DNA from: Nemertoderma westbladi
Lineage: Eukaryota; Xenacoelomorpha; Nemertodermatida; Nemertodermatidae
Direction: 5' to 3'
Length of the DNA stretch: 40,637 bases
NCBI GenBank assembly: GCA_032718475.1
Contig: JAUCBJ010006278.1
Span: 1 to 40,637, forward strand
Part shown: in pieces, positions 1 through 11,163 of the stretch
Position numbering within the stretch: position 1 is the stretch's first letter
How the letters are laid out: every line of letters begins with the position of its first letter
Notes under the pieces: model-generated
The model's database searches: none
Seen by the model: the letters and a program-made list of their open reading frames with translations, nothing else
What the model was told of the DNA's origin: nothing
Program-made: the position numbers and the translations under genes

Positions 1-916
1 CATTTGATTTGTGGGCACATTGCACATCATTAGAGAACCTTCAGTAATCACACGCTCTCAGTGAATATGTGGCCCACAGAACTTGACATTTATTGATCGA
101 TATGAAACCATTATCGGTAGTTATAAGTAATGGACGATTCACTCCTAAAAGAAAAGTGCATTTTACTTACTTAGTTAAAATTTAGAGATTTCTGCTATCG
201 TTGCATTACAGTCCGAAGCTTATTCGTGTATTTGCAGTGGCATTGCGAATGCGAGCATATACAATATACATAGTTAGTAAAGAATTGTATTCATTCATTA
301 ACCCAACAGACCATATGAAAAATGGGCAAAAATCAAAATCCATCAATCAAATCATCAAAATCTATCATATCCCACCAAAAATTTTTTTGAGCATTGGTTT
401 CACTTACTTATTATGAAATAATGTTATATAATATACAATGAATTTGAACAAAGTAGGCAATATATTGTATATATATAATTATACAATACAATATACTTAT
501 AGGTATTATTTAATTGCAACTTAAATTCATGTATCTACGTACTTGGTAATAATGAGCATCTTTGAAGAATCTTGAAGAATTACACAATCAAACCAAACCA
601 CATTTTTTTGGATTCAATGCTATATTTTTAATGTTCAAAAAGTATTAGAATAGACTTATATTAATGTGGCACAATATATTTATTCATGGAAATTCCACAG
701 AAATTGGCACCATGCAAACCAATTTCATTCAAGTAAAAATGCTCTCCACCCAAGTCTCAAGTTTACCATTGAAATCAACGAACGGGCACTTTCACCCATT
801 CTTGAAAGGTTGTGATTGTTGTGATAGGAGTGCGTCATGCAACTTCCTGCTGAATGCTGTCGTAATCCTACTGATATTGGGCTGGTCATCAATCATATTG
901 CTTGTGCCCGTGTCTT
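1..916. other. No gene recognised, AT-rich flank
   Basis: No homology-like signal is visible. A 122-codon open frame starts at 664 on the plus strand. It has one hydrophobic stretch (around LLNAVVILLILGW) but runs out through the dispersed R2 repeat, so I do not treat it as a gene. Confidence 0.4.
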
Positions 917-1110
917 ACACGTTCGTGGGGCCTTCGCGCAGCACGGGGCTCAGTTATGAGATACAGTTTAATATTGAGCGATTCTACTGTAACACAAACT
1001 CGGTACCTAAGAAATTTAACCAAAACCAGTAAATCAAAGAGATATAAAAGCCCCACCTCCCCCCTCCCCCCTCCCCCTCCTAATCTGCACCACCCAAAGG
1101 CACACACAGG
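917..1110 (+). repeat. Dispersed repeat R2, copy a
   Basis: This segment matches 2027-2215. Both start with ACACGTTC, contain CTTCGCGCAGCACG followed by GGCTCAGTTATGAGA, then an ATTGAGCGATT motif. Both end in a C-rich tract followed or preceded by TAATCTGCACC. The two copies differ by point changes and tract length, so they are diverged members of one family. The class is unknown; a SINE or the end of a Helitron-like or MITE-like element are both possible. Confidence 0.65.
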
Positions 1111-1689
1111 ATTGAAGAAAGGCAAGAGGTATTAACATAAAATTTGTGTTTCAAAAGTAATATGTTATATTTATTTTTTAATATAACACAAAATACAACT
1201 TGAAGTGATTCACAAATATACAAACAGCATAAATTTCTAGCAAAAAAAATTAAAGATCGCATATTTTTTAATTTAATTAACCAACAAAGAAATCAAGAAA
1301 CTCATGTTATTGGTAACATGTTAAACTCATAAAGTAATATATGAAATATTTTAGGCGTGGAGGCAACCCAATTTGTAAGAAATATAAAACTTACCTTATG
1401 CTGATAGTATTGATACTGAGATAGTAATTTATCATGTCAACACCTCAACGAAATTATTTCGCTAATTATTGGGAAGAATCATGATTAAGTACTCAGCTGA
1501 TCATTTTGTAAGCTAAACACAATAAACAAGCTGGAGTATTAGTCTGGCTTATTACAATGCTGCCTTTAAGTAGAGACGAGGTGTGGTTGGACTGGTTCCC
1601 CTTCCAAGCTAGGCTAGGTATTCTTGCTTTTGCAAACATGCCAATGAAGAACGGAGCTATAGTTGGAGACGGGGCATTTTAATAAGTTA
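1111..1689. other. No feature seen
   Basis: AT-rich sequence with only short open frames. I see no repeat shared with the rest of the window. Confidence 0.35.
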
Positions 1690-2026
1690 ATTGTGTTTAG
1701 ATCAATTAAAAACACATTTCTTAATGGAATGGAATGGGGTATGGGGAATACAGTTGTATCATTTTTAAGTATAATTATTTAAATGTTATACTAGAAAATA
1801 ATTAATATCCTTTAAGAGGCAGGTTTAAAATACTGTTTTTACCCTAATCAACTTAATTAACTAATTAACTGCTATTAGCTTAGCTTCTGAAAGGCCACAA
1901 GGAATTTCAACTTGGAAAATTTCTAAAATTTTGCCAAACTACATGTGTACCAAGTTTGAATAGATTTCATTAACATTTGGCTGAGTTATTAACGTTTAAA
2001 ATTGTACACGACAGAACAACAGAATA
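1690..2026 (+). repeat. Dispersed repeat R1, copy a (first part)
   Basis: This part matches 12880-13190 and, more weakly, 18745-19130. Shared stretches include GGGGTATGGGGAAT, TTTTTAAGTATAATTATTTAA, ATTAACTAATTAACTGCTATTA and the ACCAAGTTTG block near the end. Copy a stops after ACAGAACAACAGA and resumes at about 2945, so R2 copy b and the ~148-bp tandem array interrupt it. R1 encodes nothing visible and is probably a non-autonomous transposon. Confidence 0.75.
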
Positions 2027-2215
2027 ACACGTTCTTGGTGACTTCGCGCAGCACGAGGCTCAGTTATGAGACACAAATTAAAATTGAGCGATTGTATCAC
2101 AAAGTCAGTATTTAACCACGCCGCCAATCAATCAAAGAAAGGGGGACAGTACGTGTTCACCCCTTTTAATCTGCACCTGCCCCCACCCCCCCCCCCCCCC
2201 CCCTTCCCACCCACC
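2027..2215 (+). repeat. Dispersed repeat R2, copy b
   Basis: Second copy of the repeat at 917-1110, with a C homopolymer near 2182-2203. It lies inside R1 copy a and directly precedes the ~148-bp tandem array. R2b plus the array may therefore be a single inserted unit. Confidence 0.65.
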
Positions 2216-2280
2216 CATGACCGCGACATCTACCACCCACGGAAGGGTAGCACGAACTTAGTTCCTATCGCACGTTCATA

Positions 2281-2900
2281 GGTTTATAGGAGTATAGTCA
2301 ATGCAGTACTCGTCCTCATTATAAGCCATATTGTGCTCGTCCTGTTTGGTATATAAATATATTTCCTAAACGCAGTCTGACGATCTTCATAACTATCGAT
2401 ACGTTCAATATGCGAAGCCAGATGGTTTATAGGATTATAATAAATGCAGTACTCCTCTTCATTATAAGCATTGTTGCGCTCGTCCTTTTTTGTATTTAAA
2501 TATATTTCTTAACCACAGACTGACGATCTTTATAATAATAATAACTAGGGACGTGTTCAATATGTGAAGCCAGGTGGTTTATATGATAATATACAACGCA
2601 GTACTCGTCTTCATTATAAGCCTCGTTGTGCTCGTCCTGTTGTATTTAAAAATATTTCCTAAACGCAGACTGACAATCTTTATAACTATCGATACGTGCA
2701 ATATGCGAAACCAGATATGATTTATAGAAATATAATCAACGCAGTACTCGTCTTCATTATTATAAGCGTCGTTGAGTTTGTCCTGTTTTGTATTTAAATA
2801 TATTTCCTAAACGCAGACTGACAATCTTTATAACTATCGATGCATTCAATATGGTTTATAGGATTATAATCAACGCTGTACTAAATGCAGTCGATGCAGT
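2281..2900 (+). repeat. Tandem repeat, unit ~134-152 bp, about 4.3 copies
   Basis: Units begin at about 2281, 2424, 2576, 2719 and 2853 (the last is partial). Each opens with GGTTTATAGGA or GATTTATAG, then has CAGTACTCGTC, TTCATTATAAGC, a TATTTAAATATATTTC block and CTGACGATCTTTATAA. Unit length varies through small indels. A central array of ~150-bp repeats behind a C-rich or microsatellite segment recalls Helentron-related 'pearl'-type elements of bivalves. That is an architectural analogy, not a homology claim. Confidence 0.85.
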
Positions 2901-2944
2901 AATGTTATTCAAATAATTAATTTAATATACCGATACCCTCTGCC

Positions 2945-3010
2945 CTCTGTTAATACCTCAGTGTGGTACCCGTATGCTAAGCTCGCTTACTTTCGTGGCT
3001 CGCCCCACAA
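2945..3010 (+). repeat. Dispersed repeat R1, copy a (tail)
   Basis: The stretch GGTACCCGTATGCTAAGCTC followed by CTTACTTTCGTGGCT matches 13213-13255, where it directly continues R1 copy b. It is therefore the displaced tail of R1 copy a. Confidence 0.75.
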
Positions 3011-4043
3011 ACCTCATTACAGCTATTGGGGATACGAAGAATATTCTTTGCATTAAGTTGCTTTCTGTGGTAAAGTCTACCTCTATCATTGAAAGAGACG
3101 AGACCTGCGCCCGCGGATTGTTGCTGGACTTGTTCGTTTAAAGGTTACCTTGTCTCATACCCATGTCGTGCAAACACCAGATCCCAATTATAAAACACCC
3201 AGTAACAGGCACACATGTTGTTTATTCATTCTCTTATAATACACGAATATTGACAGATAGATTATTTAGCATTAACAATGGAGATACAGAAAGTATTTTT
3301 TATACAAGACATTAATTATTACCGTTTTGCAGTGCATAGAGATTCTATCTTCCAAAATCTAGCTAGAGCAGTAGAGCTTATGTGTTTAGCTTAACGAAAT
3401 GTGCCTGTAGCTTAATGAGAATGAAGAATCATTCCAACCGATGAATGGCATTCCACTCTGCCATTTGATAGTAAGCTAGCATATTAATCCCATTCAATAT
3501 TCTGTATGGTTGCAGGACATAATGGTAATGAAAATAAGTATGGAATGATAAATAGAATATTCATGCTAGGCTTTCCACTTGTTGGATGCTAAAATGGTAA
3601 TCATTTATAATTTGAGCATCACAATTAAAATTCTACTATGACGATGGGTAAAGGTTAAAGGAGGGGGGTGGGAGTGGAGCGGCATAGACATTGATTTAAT
3701 AATTTCCTAAATCCAATTGTTTGCCGCATTTTGACAACTGACCAAAACGTAACTGTTGTTGTACATATATGTTGTATGGCCTCAATGTAACCATAACCAC
3801 TAATCAGTAACGGTAATACAAGTAGGACCAGTTTCACATTCATACAACGAAGTAAAATTGATACCTTTTTGATAGTTTTATCACTTGATGTTGACATCAT
3901 GCAGTGGCACTTCCAGGCATTGTTGTTAGGATGTACTCAGCACCCCCAGCGCCACCCCACCCCCACCCCACCTCAATAAAGGCAGCATTTGGTTTATAGA
4001 CTATGCTCGGTGGGATGATCCTAGCACACTGACACCAAAGAAG
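3011..4043. other. No gene recognised
   Basis: Mixed sequence with only short frames. A short C-rich run lies at 3938-3972. No repeat or domain identified. Confidence 0.35.
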
Positions 4044-4660
4044 GTGTGTTTCAACTGTTTTGAACGCATTCTTGAAGTCGATATTACACCCGCAGTCTTA
4101 TATGGAATAAGCACTAGCAGGAACTTGGTGATAGTTAAGGTTATAGACATATTGCATAAAGCTATCAGGAGAATCCTCAAATGTGGCAACTATATCTCCA
4201 ATTACGCTATAGAAACCCTAATGAGCCAAGGTGATCTCAGGTCTGAAAAACCTAGCTATCCTATACAATATGTTCAACTGTGAGAACCGTAAACTAATAT
4301 TCCTGACAACATATCTGCTGTGCAACCATCTGTCTGGAAGCTATGAATGTCCAGTATTTGCAACTTACAACATGGCTGCATGGGAGCTAGGACTACCATC
4401 CATCACCTCACTATCGACTAGTCGGTATAGCATTAAATGTATAAAGCAGTGAAAGATAATTTCTGTACCAGGACCCCTAAAGAACAATATGCAGTATTAT
4501 ATGTTAGGAGCTTACTCAAAACTGTCCCATTGGAAACTTCGTAGCGAAGCATGCTGTACTACTGGATTTTTACAAATTAAAACCCGAACGAAACCTTTAG
4601 TTGATCTAAGAACCATCGAACTAGGGCTTAGCTTATATTATAGGATCGTATTTTGATATA
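4044..4660 (+). pseudogene. Possible non-LTR retrotransposon C-terminal remnant
   Basis: The first frame (4044-4283) contains ILEVDITPAVLYGIST, then a stretch ending in AIRRILKCGNYISNYA. This layout, x-TPxLLYGI followed by a basic segment (xxRRILxC) and an S/T-N-x-A motif, resembles the region downstream of the reverse transcriptase in LINE polyproteins. Further fragments follow in other frames (LTTYLLCNHLSGSYE near 4306; DLRTIELGLSLYYR near 4600). Frames are broken and no catalytic motif is present. It could equally be a chance frame, so confidence is low. Confidence 0.25.
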
Positions 4661-5095
4661 CCGATGCTATATCTTGTGTGCAATAAAATCAATAATCTCC
4701 ACAACTGTACCTACTATTGTTTAAATATTTTAATCTTACAATTTCAACAATATTATTTGTGTCATATTGCACCACACTCCTTTGTTATTGTTCACTGCAC
4801 TTTGATTTTACTCGTTATTTTATGTATTATGTATTTTATTTATGTAAATTAAAGCCGCCGGGGCGAAAAATTCCGGATGATGAAAAAAAAAATTGTGGTG
4901 GACTACCCTCCCTCAATTTTGTACAAGTCGCTAATGCCGTAGCAAGCTTGTACTTTCTAAACTACATGTTTTATAAGATCATACTTAGTTTATAATTTAT
5001 TTGGATTAATTTAAATGTATAATTAATGGTGTCTTCATAATTGGTCTCGTTTATGCTTATGTATGCATATCATATTCTTATTAACTCTTTTCAAG
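4661..5095. other. No feature seen
   Basis: AT-rich, with short A runs near 4885 and short frames only. Confidence 0.3.
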
Positions 5096-5858
5096 ATATC
5101 TCAAAAACTCAAGCAGGTTCGCAAAAATTTTAATAACAAACTCTACATAAATGACAAATACAAAAAATACAAAAAATAAACTCTACATAAAATTGCGCTA
5201 TTTATGTTTATGTTTTGTGTTTATTATTATGTTTTTTATAGTAATGGTATCGGATAAATACAATTATGTTCGAAATTTATTAATAATAGAAATGTTTTTA
5301 ATATTCGGAGCTCAATGTAGGCAAATATATTTCGATTTATATTAAAATCATTATCAATAATAAGCACTATAGGTAGGTTGTAATTATGTATGAAATTGTT
5401 ATAATTACTTGGTGTTTCTTGCAAACTGCGATATTCTAACTGTACCGTACATTATACAACATCTGTATGGGCTGATATGCACTGACTGAATATTACACAA
5501 CTCTAATTCTTACAGACACCCTAAAAAGTATTGGTATTTCTTGCAAACTGCGGTATTCTAACTGTACCGTACATTATACATACAACATTTGTATGGGCTG
5601 ATATGCACTGACTGAATATTACACAACTCTAATTCTTACAGACACCCTAAAAAGTAAGTTCGTTTAATTGTACTTTTTAGGGTGTCTGTAAGAATCAGAG
5701 TTGTGTAATATTCAGTCAGTGCATATCAGCCCATACAGATGTTGTATAATGTACGGTACAGTTAGAATACCGCAGTTTGCAAGAAATACCAATACTTTTT
5801 AGGGTGTCTGTAAGAATTAGAGTTGTGTAATATTCAGTCAGTGCATATCAGCCCATAC

Positions 5859-8238
5859 TACTACTACTAGGTCGAGCGAACTCGGACAGTGGAAATGAGA
5901 TCCTTCCAGGCTTCCCGATTCTCCATAGTTGTCGCAATTTCGTTTCTCCTAAGTTCAGTATCCCTTTCAAGTTGATCTATATATTTTATGGCCGGTCGTC
6001 CACGACTACGCTTTCCATGAGTTGGTTGCCAGAAAAGTAGATCTGGTATGACCTCGTCTTTACTTCGCCAGCAGTGCCCACTGAATCTTAATCTGCGTTC
6101 ACGGAGGGTGGTTGATACAGGTGGTATTGTACCATAAAGCTCGGCGTTTGTCATGTGTTGTCTCCAGCTGATGTTTAGGGCTGCCCTTAGTAGTCTTGTG
6201 TAGCAACCATCAATTCGTTGTTCAAGTGATTTAGTCAGTGTCCAGGTCTCACCCCCATATAAAAATACACTTTCCACTGTGGCTCGAAAGAACTTAGTCT
6301 TCAGGTGCCTGGAGAGATCTGATTTCCAGATGGTATCCATTTTTGATAGAGCTACCCAAGCCTTTGCTTTCCTAACTTCTATGTCCTTTTTGCTACTCTC
6401 TATCCATGATCCAAGGTACTGGAAGTCATCGACCTTCCTTAGTTGATTATTATCAATGGTTGTCAAGTTTCCATCAACATTAAAGGTCATGAATTCGGTC
6501 TTTGTAGCATTTATATGCAATCCAACCTCCTTAGCAGCCCTCTCCACTTTATTTAGTAGAAGCTGTGCATCTGCTAGGGTATTAGAGAGCAGGGCGATGT
6601 CATCCGCAAAGTCGGTGTCTGTGACTGTAGTTGCCGGATATCTACTACTTCTGCGTTCTTGAAGTGTGAATCCCAGGTCTTCACCCTTTGTGGCCGTCCT
6701 CATTGCGTAATCCAGCACAATTACAAATAGTAATGGTGCTAATGTGTCACCTTGCAGTACGCCAGCCAGGATTGAGAAAAACTCAGTTTCACCATCTGGT
6801 GAGAGTACCTGCGCTTCTGTGTCACAATATAACAATCCAATGCCAGCAACAATTGCTTCTGGTATTCCATAAGCTCTTAGGATTTCAAGCATTTTACCTC
6901 TATGGATGGAGTCGAATGCCTTCTTGAAGTCCACAAAAGTCATGACAGCGGGGAGATTCTTTGACTTAATTCCTTCAATCAGTCTCCATAGTGCAAGTAT
7001 CTGAGCTATTGTTGATCTACTTGGTCGAAATCCGTTTTGGCTCTTACGCAGTAGTTTCTCTATGTGAGGCCTAATCCTATATAGAATCATTTTATTGTAT
7101 ATTTTGGCAGCTACCACAAGCAGACAGATCCCACGATAGTTTGTTGGTATGCCGAGGTCTCCTTTCTTGGGGAGAGGCTTTAGTTGACCTTTAGTCCAAA
7201 TTGGTGGTGGCTTTTCCCCTTTTAACATCTGGTTGCAAACATTCAATAATGGTCTGTTTAGCACTCCGATTTTCCATACCTCCGCTGGGTTTTCATCTAA
7301 TCCACTCGCTTTATTATTGGACATGCTTTTAATGCTTCTTTGGAGTTCGGCAGGTGTGAAGTAGTGTCTTGTCATATATTTTCCTTGTAGGGCTGACCTC
7401 GATGTTTGGTGGCTGCCCAAGCAAGTTGCTGAAGTGATTTTTCCACTTCCCAACACCTTCTTCAGGACTATCGGCTTTGAGGCGCCCCTTTGCACAACTT
7501 TTCCGACCAGATACCTCATTTACAGTTTGCCAGGTAAGTCTTGATTGTTGCTGTATGTGAGCAGTTGTAATTGCTTCAGTTTTATCCTGTATGTACTTTT
7601 CCTGGCTGATGTTGTAGGCCAATTTAAGATCGTCTTTAGCTTTCTCAACCTTGTTAATGTATTCGGTTGTTGGTTGTTCGGTTTTAACTTTGTAGGCTAT
7701 CTTAAGATCTTCTCTCTTACAAGTAACCTCAGAGTTTTGCCATGGCACATATTGTTTTCGTTTGTGTTTCTGGGGGATATGCCTCTTAGCTGATTCCTTG
7801 TGGGCTGTTATTATATTCTGGTATATTGAATTGGTGGATTGGTCTTCATCCATTGACTGAAGTGCTTCAAAGCGGTTTTGAACTTCTACTGTATAAGCAT
7901 CCTTTACAGCATTGTCAGTTCTGAGTTTTTCCCAGTCATATTTGATTTGCTTGCTTGTCCTGGGTTTGCTGGCTCTCAAACTGAGTCTGATCTCTGCAGT
8001 CACAATTCTGTGGTCCGAACCAATTAGGTTAAACGAGCTGTATGCTTCGCAGTTGATCATGCTGTTTCTCCACTTTTTGTTTATGAGGATGTAATCCAGT
8101 TGTGCTTTGGTTCCATTAGGGTATTGAAAGGTCCATAGCTTCACCTTACTCTTTTCGAATGTGTTGTTTGTTGGTATCAATTCACATTCTTCCATTAGGT
8201 CTAAAAGTAAGTACCCATTTCTGTTAGAACTGGTGTTA
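5859..8238 (-). mobile_element. LINE 1: RTE-like non-LTR retrotransposon, 5'-truncated
   Basis: The element lies on the minus strand. Its 3' end is a short CTAGTAGTAGTAGTA tail at 5857-5870. The target duplication CAGCCCATAC occurs at 5849-5858 and 8239-8248. The target is the inner foldback element, whose uninterrupted version of the same site is present at about 5460. The element is 5'-truncated within the endonuclease domain, as expected from incomplete target-primed reverse transcription. Confidence 0.88.
5867..7420 (-). pseudogene. LINE 1 reverse transcriptase and C-terminal domain
   Basis: Reverse transcriptase of an RTE-like LINE. Visible blocks, in order: NKASGLDENPAEVWK; LKPLPKKGD then NYRGICLL; QNGFRPSRST; VDFKKAFDSIHR (first catalytic Asp); AGVLQGDTLAPLLF; and TDFADDIALL (the catalytic FADD box). 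Then follow KTEFMTFN, FQYLGSWI and a C-terminal region with a GHCWR motif and RGRPAIKYIDQLERDT. The catalytic residues appear intact. The frame is offset from the upstream endonuclease part by a frameshift between about 7370 and 7420, and the stop codon TAG is the first repeat of the 3' tail, so there is almost no 3' UTR. The open frame reaches 7519, but the Met there is not a true start. By family knowledge the enzyme copies its RNA at a nicked chromosomal target; this copy is unlikely to be active. Confidence 0.9.
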
Positions 8239-8246
8239 CAGCCCAT
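7380..8246 (-). pseudogene. LINE 1 endonuclease C-terminal part and linker
   Basis: This frame begins inside the AP-like endonuclease domain. It shows LWTFQYPNGTKAQLDYILI (the QLDYI block) and, about 25 residues later, GSDHRIVTAEIRLSLR, which carries the conserved SDH catalytic motif. A lysine-rich linker follows, then TWQTVNEVSGRK and LKADSPEEGVGKWKNHFSNLL, the conserved pre-RT segment of RTE-type LINEs. The N-terminal half of the endonuclease (the E and GDFN motifs) is missing through 5' truncation. A frameshift separates this part from the reverse transcriptase. Confidence 0.85.
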
Positions 8247-8695
8247 ACAGATGTTGTATAATGTACGGTACAGTTAGAATATCGCAGTTGGCAAGAAATA
8301 CCAAGTAATTATAACAATTTCATACATAATTACAACCTACCTATAGTGCTTATTATTGATAATGATTTTAATATAAATCGAAATATATTTGCCTACATTG
8401 AGCTCCGAATATTAAAAACATTTCTATTATGTTTTTTGTGGCGTTTCAATCACGGGGTCACTGAAAAATAGCGGTTTTGAAAATTTAAAGTCGAATTTCA
8501 CCGATTCCAACTCGAGTATGCACCAACTTTTTTATTTGGGCTATTCAGTCAGTTGAGCAACATATTTGTGCCTCAGAATCTTTTCAAATATCGCCAATCT
8601 CGCCAGAACGTCGCCAAAATTTGTTAGTCCGGCAAAAAAACGCACTAATTCGTCTAAAAGAGTAACTTATTGGTTGCAGAATAATATGATTCAAC

Positions 8696-9179
8696 TAGAA
8701 AAGCCAGTAAGCTGGCTATAAGGAGACCTTCCATAGACATACGTAGTGTTAGTTGGGTCCCTCCTCTTTCATTATCATCAACCTATAAAACATTTGAACG
8801 GCCCAGTGCTTACAATTCAATCAGCTGGCCTCCCACCTAACACAGCAGTGAGTAGTAAGTAACCTTATAGATATTCCCATAGGATTCACTGGGAAGAGCT
8901 ATTCAGCTGTCAGGGTGATACATTATACAAACTAACAGTTGATGTTTGATTACTGTCTGGGATAGAGTGAGAGAGTAATAAAATTACCAAGTAATATACT
9001 TCTGTGCAGTTTGGGCCTATCCATTCAATAAATAGTAGTAGATTACTAGGCCCACATGAGTACCAGCAGCAGGTGTTTCTATCGTTGAGTTGATGGCAAT
9101 TTTCGTGTTTTCATTTTCGCTCACTCAGGGTACTGGTTTGAGGGGCAGGTTCGTTTAATGCCAGCTTGCTGGCTTTCTA
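8696..9179. repeat. Submodule with inverted hairpin-CTAG ends (left arm)
   Basis: Inverted copy of the module at 10057-10482. It begins CTAGAAAAGCCAGTAAGCTGG and ends GCCAGCTTGCTGGC-TTTCTAG. Confidence 0.55.
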
Positions 9180-10056
9180 GTGATAATCTATGATAATTCA
9201 GCTTGTGATATATTATTGATGCATGTATAAATTTAATATATATTGTTAATGAATGTCATGTGCATTGTACGGTGATTTATACCAGGATGTTAGGCGGGAA
9301 TTTAATTGAAAAAAGCATATTATTTATTTAGTAGAATTAGAATTAGTAGTATGGAACAATGATCATTGTATGTGAGTGAGTGCAATAATTAATGTAATTA
9401 ATTTATTTAGCATGCTGGTTGACAATGCTTGTCCATACGTATATAAACTTATAATCAGACACAAGCAAATAATATCACTATTCATTCAGAGAACCCGCCC
9501 AAGGATTTCCTGCAATTAGGAGAACGAACACCAAACACCAGTTAAGGGTGGGTAGGGGTTATCCTGGAACTAATTTTCTAATTATATGAAAGTCAGGCTC
9601 CATTTTAGAAAAACTGAGGTGCTCCACCCGTACATGCTATGGGGTGCTTTACTAAATCCAATTCTCAGCATGAATAATCAATGGGTTTGTGTAATTAACT
9701 TTTTCAATCATGGTATAGTACTAACAGGTACTGTGAGGTTTAATAAATCATATGCAGCCTTGAGAAGCCTTTCCAGGATTAACTACTAGCATGGGATGAA
9801 AGCTGATAACGGAATCAGACACCTTGTGTACAGCTCTGTTTCAAATTGAAATCTAGGGGGATTTTAACAATAACACATTTAGCAAAAAAAATTTAAATAT
9901 ATTATACCATCAAAGGTAATTGAAACGGTAAAAGTTATTACAAGGAATATAATAATACAAATATGTGAACGAAGGCATAAAAGTGAATGTTATTCTATTT
10001 TCAACGAAACATTTAAATTATTATGTATAGAAAACAAGCAAATAACTACAGACAAC
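9180..10056. other. Spacer of the outer foldback element
   Basis: Unique AT-rich DNA between the inverted arms. The longest frame (9586-9789, 67 codons) has no recognisable domain. No transposase fragment is seen. Confidence 0.5.
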
Positions 10057-10482
10057 TAGAAAGCCAGCAAGCTGGCATTAAACGAACCTGCCCCTCAAAC
10101 TAGTACCCTGAGTGAGTGAAAATGAAAACACGAAAATTGCCATCAATTCAACGATAGAAACACCAGCTGCTGGTACTCAGGAGGGCCTAGTAAGCTACTA
10201 CTATTTATTGAATGGATAGCCCAAACTGCAGAGAAGTATATTACTTGCTAAATTTATTACTATCTCACTCTAACCCAGACAGTAATCAAATATCAACTGT
10301 TATTTTGTATAATGTATTACCCCCCAGCTGAATAGCTCTTCCCAGTGAATCCTTGGGAATATCATTGTAAGCACTGGGCCGTTCAAATGTTTTATACGTT
10401 GATGATAATGAATGAGGAGGGACCCAACTATACTACGTTTGTCTATGGACGGTCTCCTTATAGCCAGCTTGCTGGCTTTTCT
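10057..10482. repeat. Submodule with inverted hairpin-CTAG ends (right arm)
   Basis: It begins CTAGAAAGCCAGCAAGCTGG and ends with the reverse complement form GCCAGCTTGCTGGC-TTTTCTAG. Each end is itself a small palindrome next to CTAG. The mirror copy in the left arm is at 8696-9179. A hairpin followed by CTAG resembles a Helitron 3' terminus, but here it occurs at both ends in inverted orientation. Confidence 0.55.
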
Positions 10483-10832
10483 AGTTGAATCATATTATTC
10501 TGCAACCAATAATTTACTCTTTTAGACGAATTAGTGCGTTTTTTTGCCGGACTAACAAATTTTGGCGACGTTCTGTGCGAGATTGGCGATATTTGAAAAG
10601 ATTCTGAGGCTCAAATATGTTGCTCAAATGACTGAATAGCCCAAATAAAAAAGTTGGTGCCTACTCGGCGAGTTGAAATCGGTGAAATTCGACATTAAAT
10701 TTTCAAAACCGGTATTTTTCAGTGATCCCGTGATCGAAACGCCACAAAAAATATACAGTCTTGTGCGCAACAAAAATATATGTAGAGTTTGTTATTAAAA
10801 TTTTTGCGTACCTGCTTGAGTTTTTGAGATAT

Positions 10833-11130
10833 TGGATGGTTACACACATACACAGATAATAACCCATCGTGTTTTTGAACGGCTCAACTCTTGACAAAAA
10901 CTACCCTGGCCTATTAATAGGCAGGTTCGTTATTACATATGATATAATATATCAATTCCAGTATTGTCCCTTTGATATAAAAAGTGAAACATACGTATTT
11001 CTTCTTATTGTCCTATCAGTTTTTCTAGCCTTCCAATTATATATTGGTACAGCAAAGGTTAATGCTAAATATGTACTTCCAGGTGTTAATATTATTATGT
11101 AATTATGTACATGTAGAAATATCATAATTA
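10833..11130. other. No feature seen
   Basis: AT-rich flank of the outer foldback element. A GGCAGGTTCGTT motif at 10920 echoes one at 9146 inside the element. Confidence 0.3.
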
Positions 11131-11163
11131 CTAGAAAGGCATTTCCTAAAGGAAATGCAACCA
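11131..11163 (-). repeat. Hairpin-CTAG element end, copy 1
   Basis: CTAGAAAG directly precedes a palindrome (GGCATTTCC / GGAAATGC, 4-base centre). On the minus strand this reads hairpin, then TTTCTAGT, which is the layout of a Helitron 3' end. The same ~29 bp recur at 12759-12790. Confidence 0.5.

Larger units (their letters stand above)
5285..8430. mobile_element. Inner foldback element, interrupted by LINE 1
   Basis: Without the LINE this is a ~765-bp near-perfect inverted repeat. The left arm runs about 5287-5656, a 14-bp spacer is at 5657-5670, and the right arm is 5671-5858 plus 8249-8430. Each arm contains the same ~125-bp module twice in tandem (5409-5528 and 5529-5656; mirrored at 5671-5799 and 5800-5858 plus 8249-8310). 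Module marks are ACTGTACCGTACATTATA, GGGCTGATATGCACTGACTG and GACACCCTAAAAAGTA. The termini GAAATG...CATTTC are bordered by TA on both sides, which suggests a TA target as in Tc1/mariner-type MITEs. A 13-bp direct repeat TATTATGTTTTTT at about 5226 and 8426 is an alternative boundary signal. Confidence 0.8.
5096..10832. mobile_element. Outer foldback (long inverted-repeat) DNA element, host of nested insertions
   Basis: The sequence from about 10057 to 10832 is the reverse complement of 8431-9179 plus a detached outer tip at 5096-5150. The tips share ATATCTCAAAAACTCAAGCA. The arms share many blocks, including GTGGCGTTTC, CGCACTAATTCGTCTAAAAG and CCCTGAGTGAGTG. The left arm is split by the material at about 5150-8430. 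The arms enclose about 880 bp of unique spacer. No transposase is visible, so this is a non-autonomous foldback or MITE-like element. I could not fix its target duplication. Arm identity looks high by eye (roughly nine in ten bases) with indels. Confidence 0.8.

Noticed and set aside
664-1032. 122-codon frame with a hydrophobic segment
   Set aside because: It runs through the dispersed R2 repeat and has no recognisable domain or gene context.
7545-8094. Plus-strand frames opposite LINE 1
   Set aside because: Antisense shadows of the endonuclease-linker coding region.
5226-8441. 13-bp TATTATGTTTTTT repeat as the true target duplication of the inner foldback
   Set aside because: The inverted arms end about 45 bp inside the left copy. 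The TA-flanked GAAATG/CATTTC ends fit better, though this is not settled.
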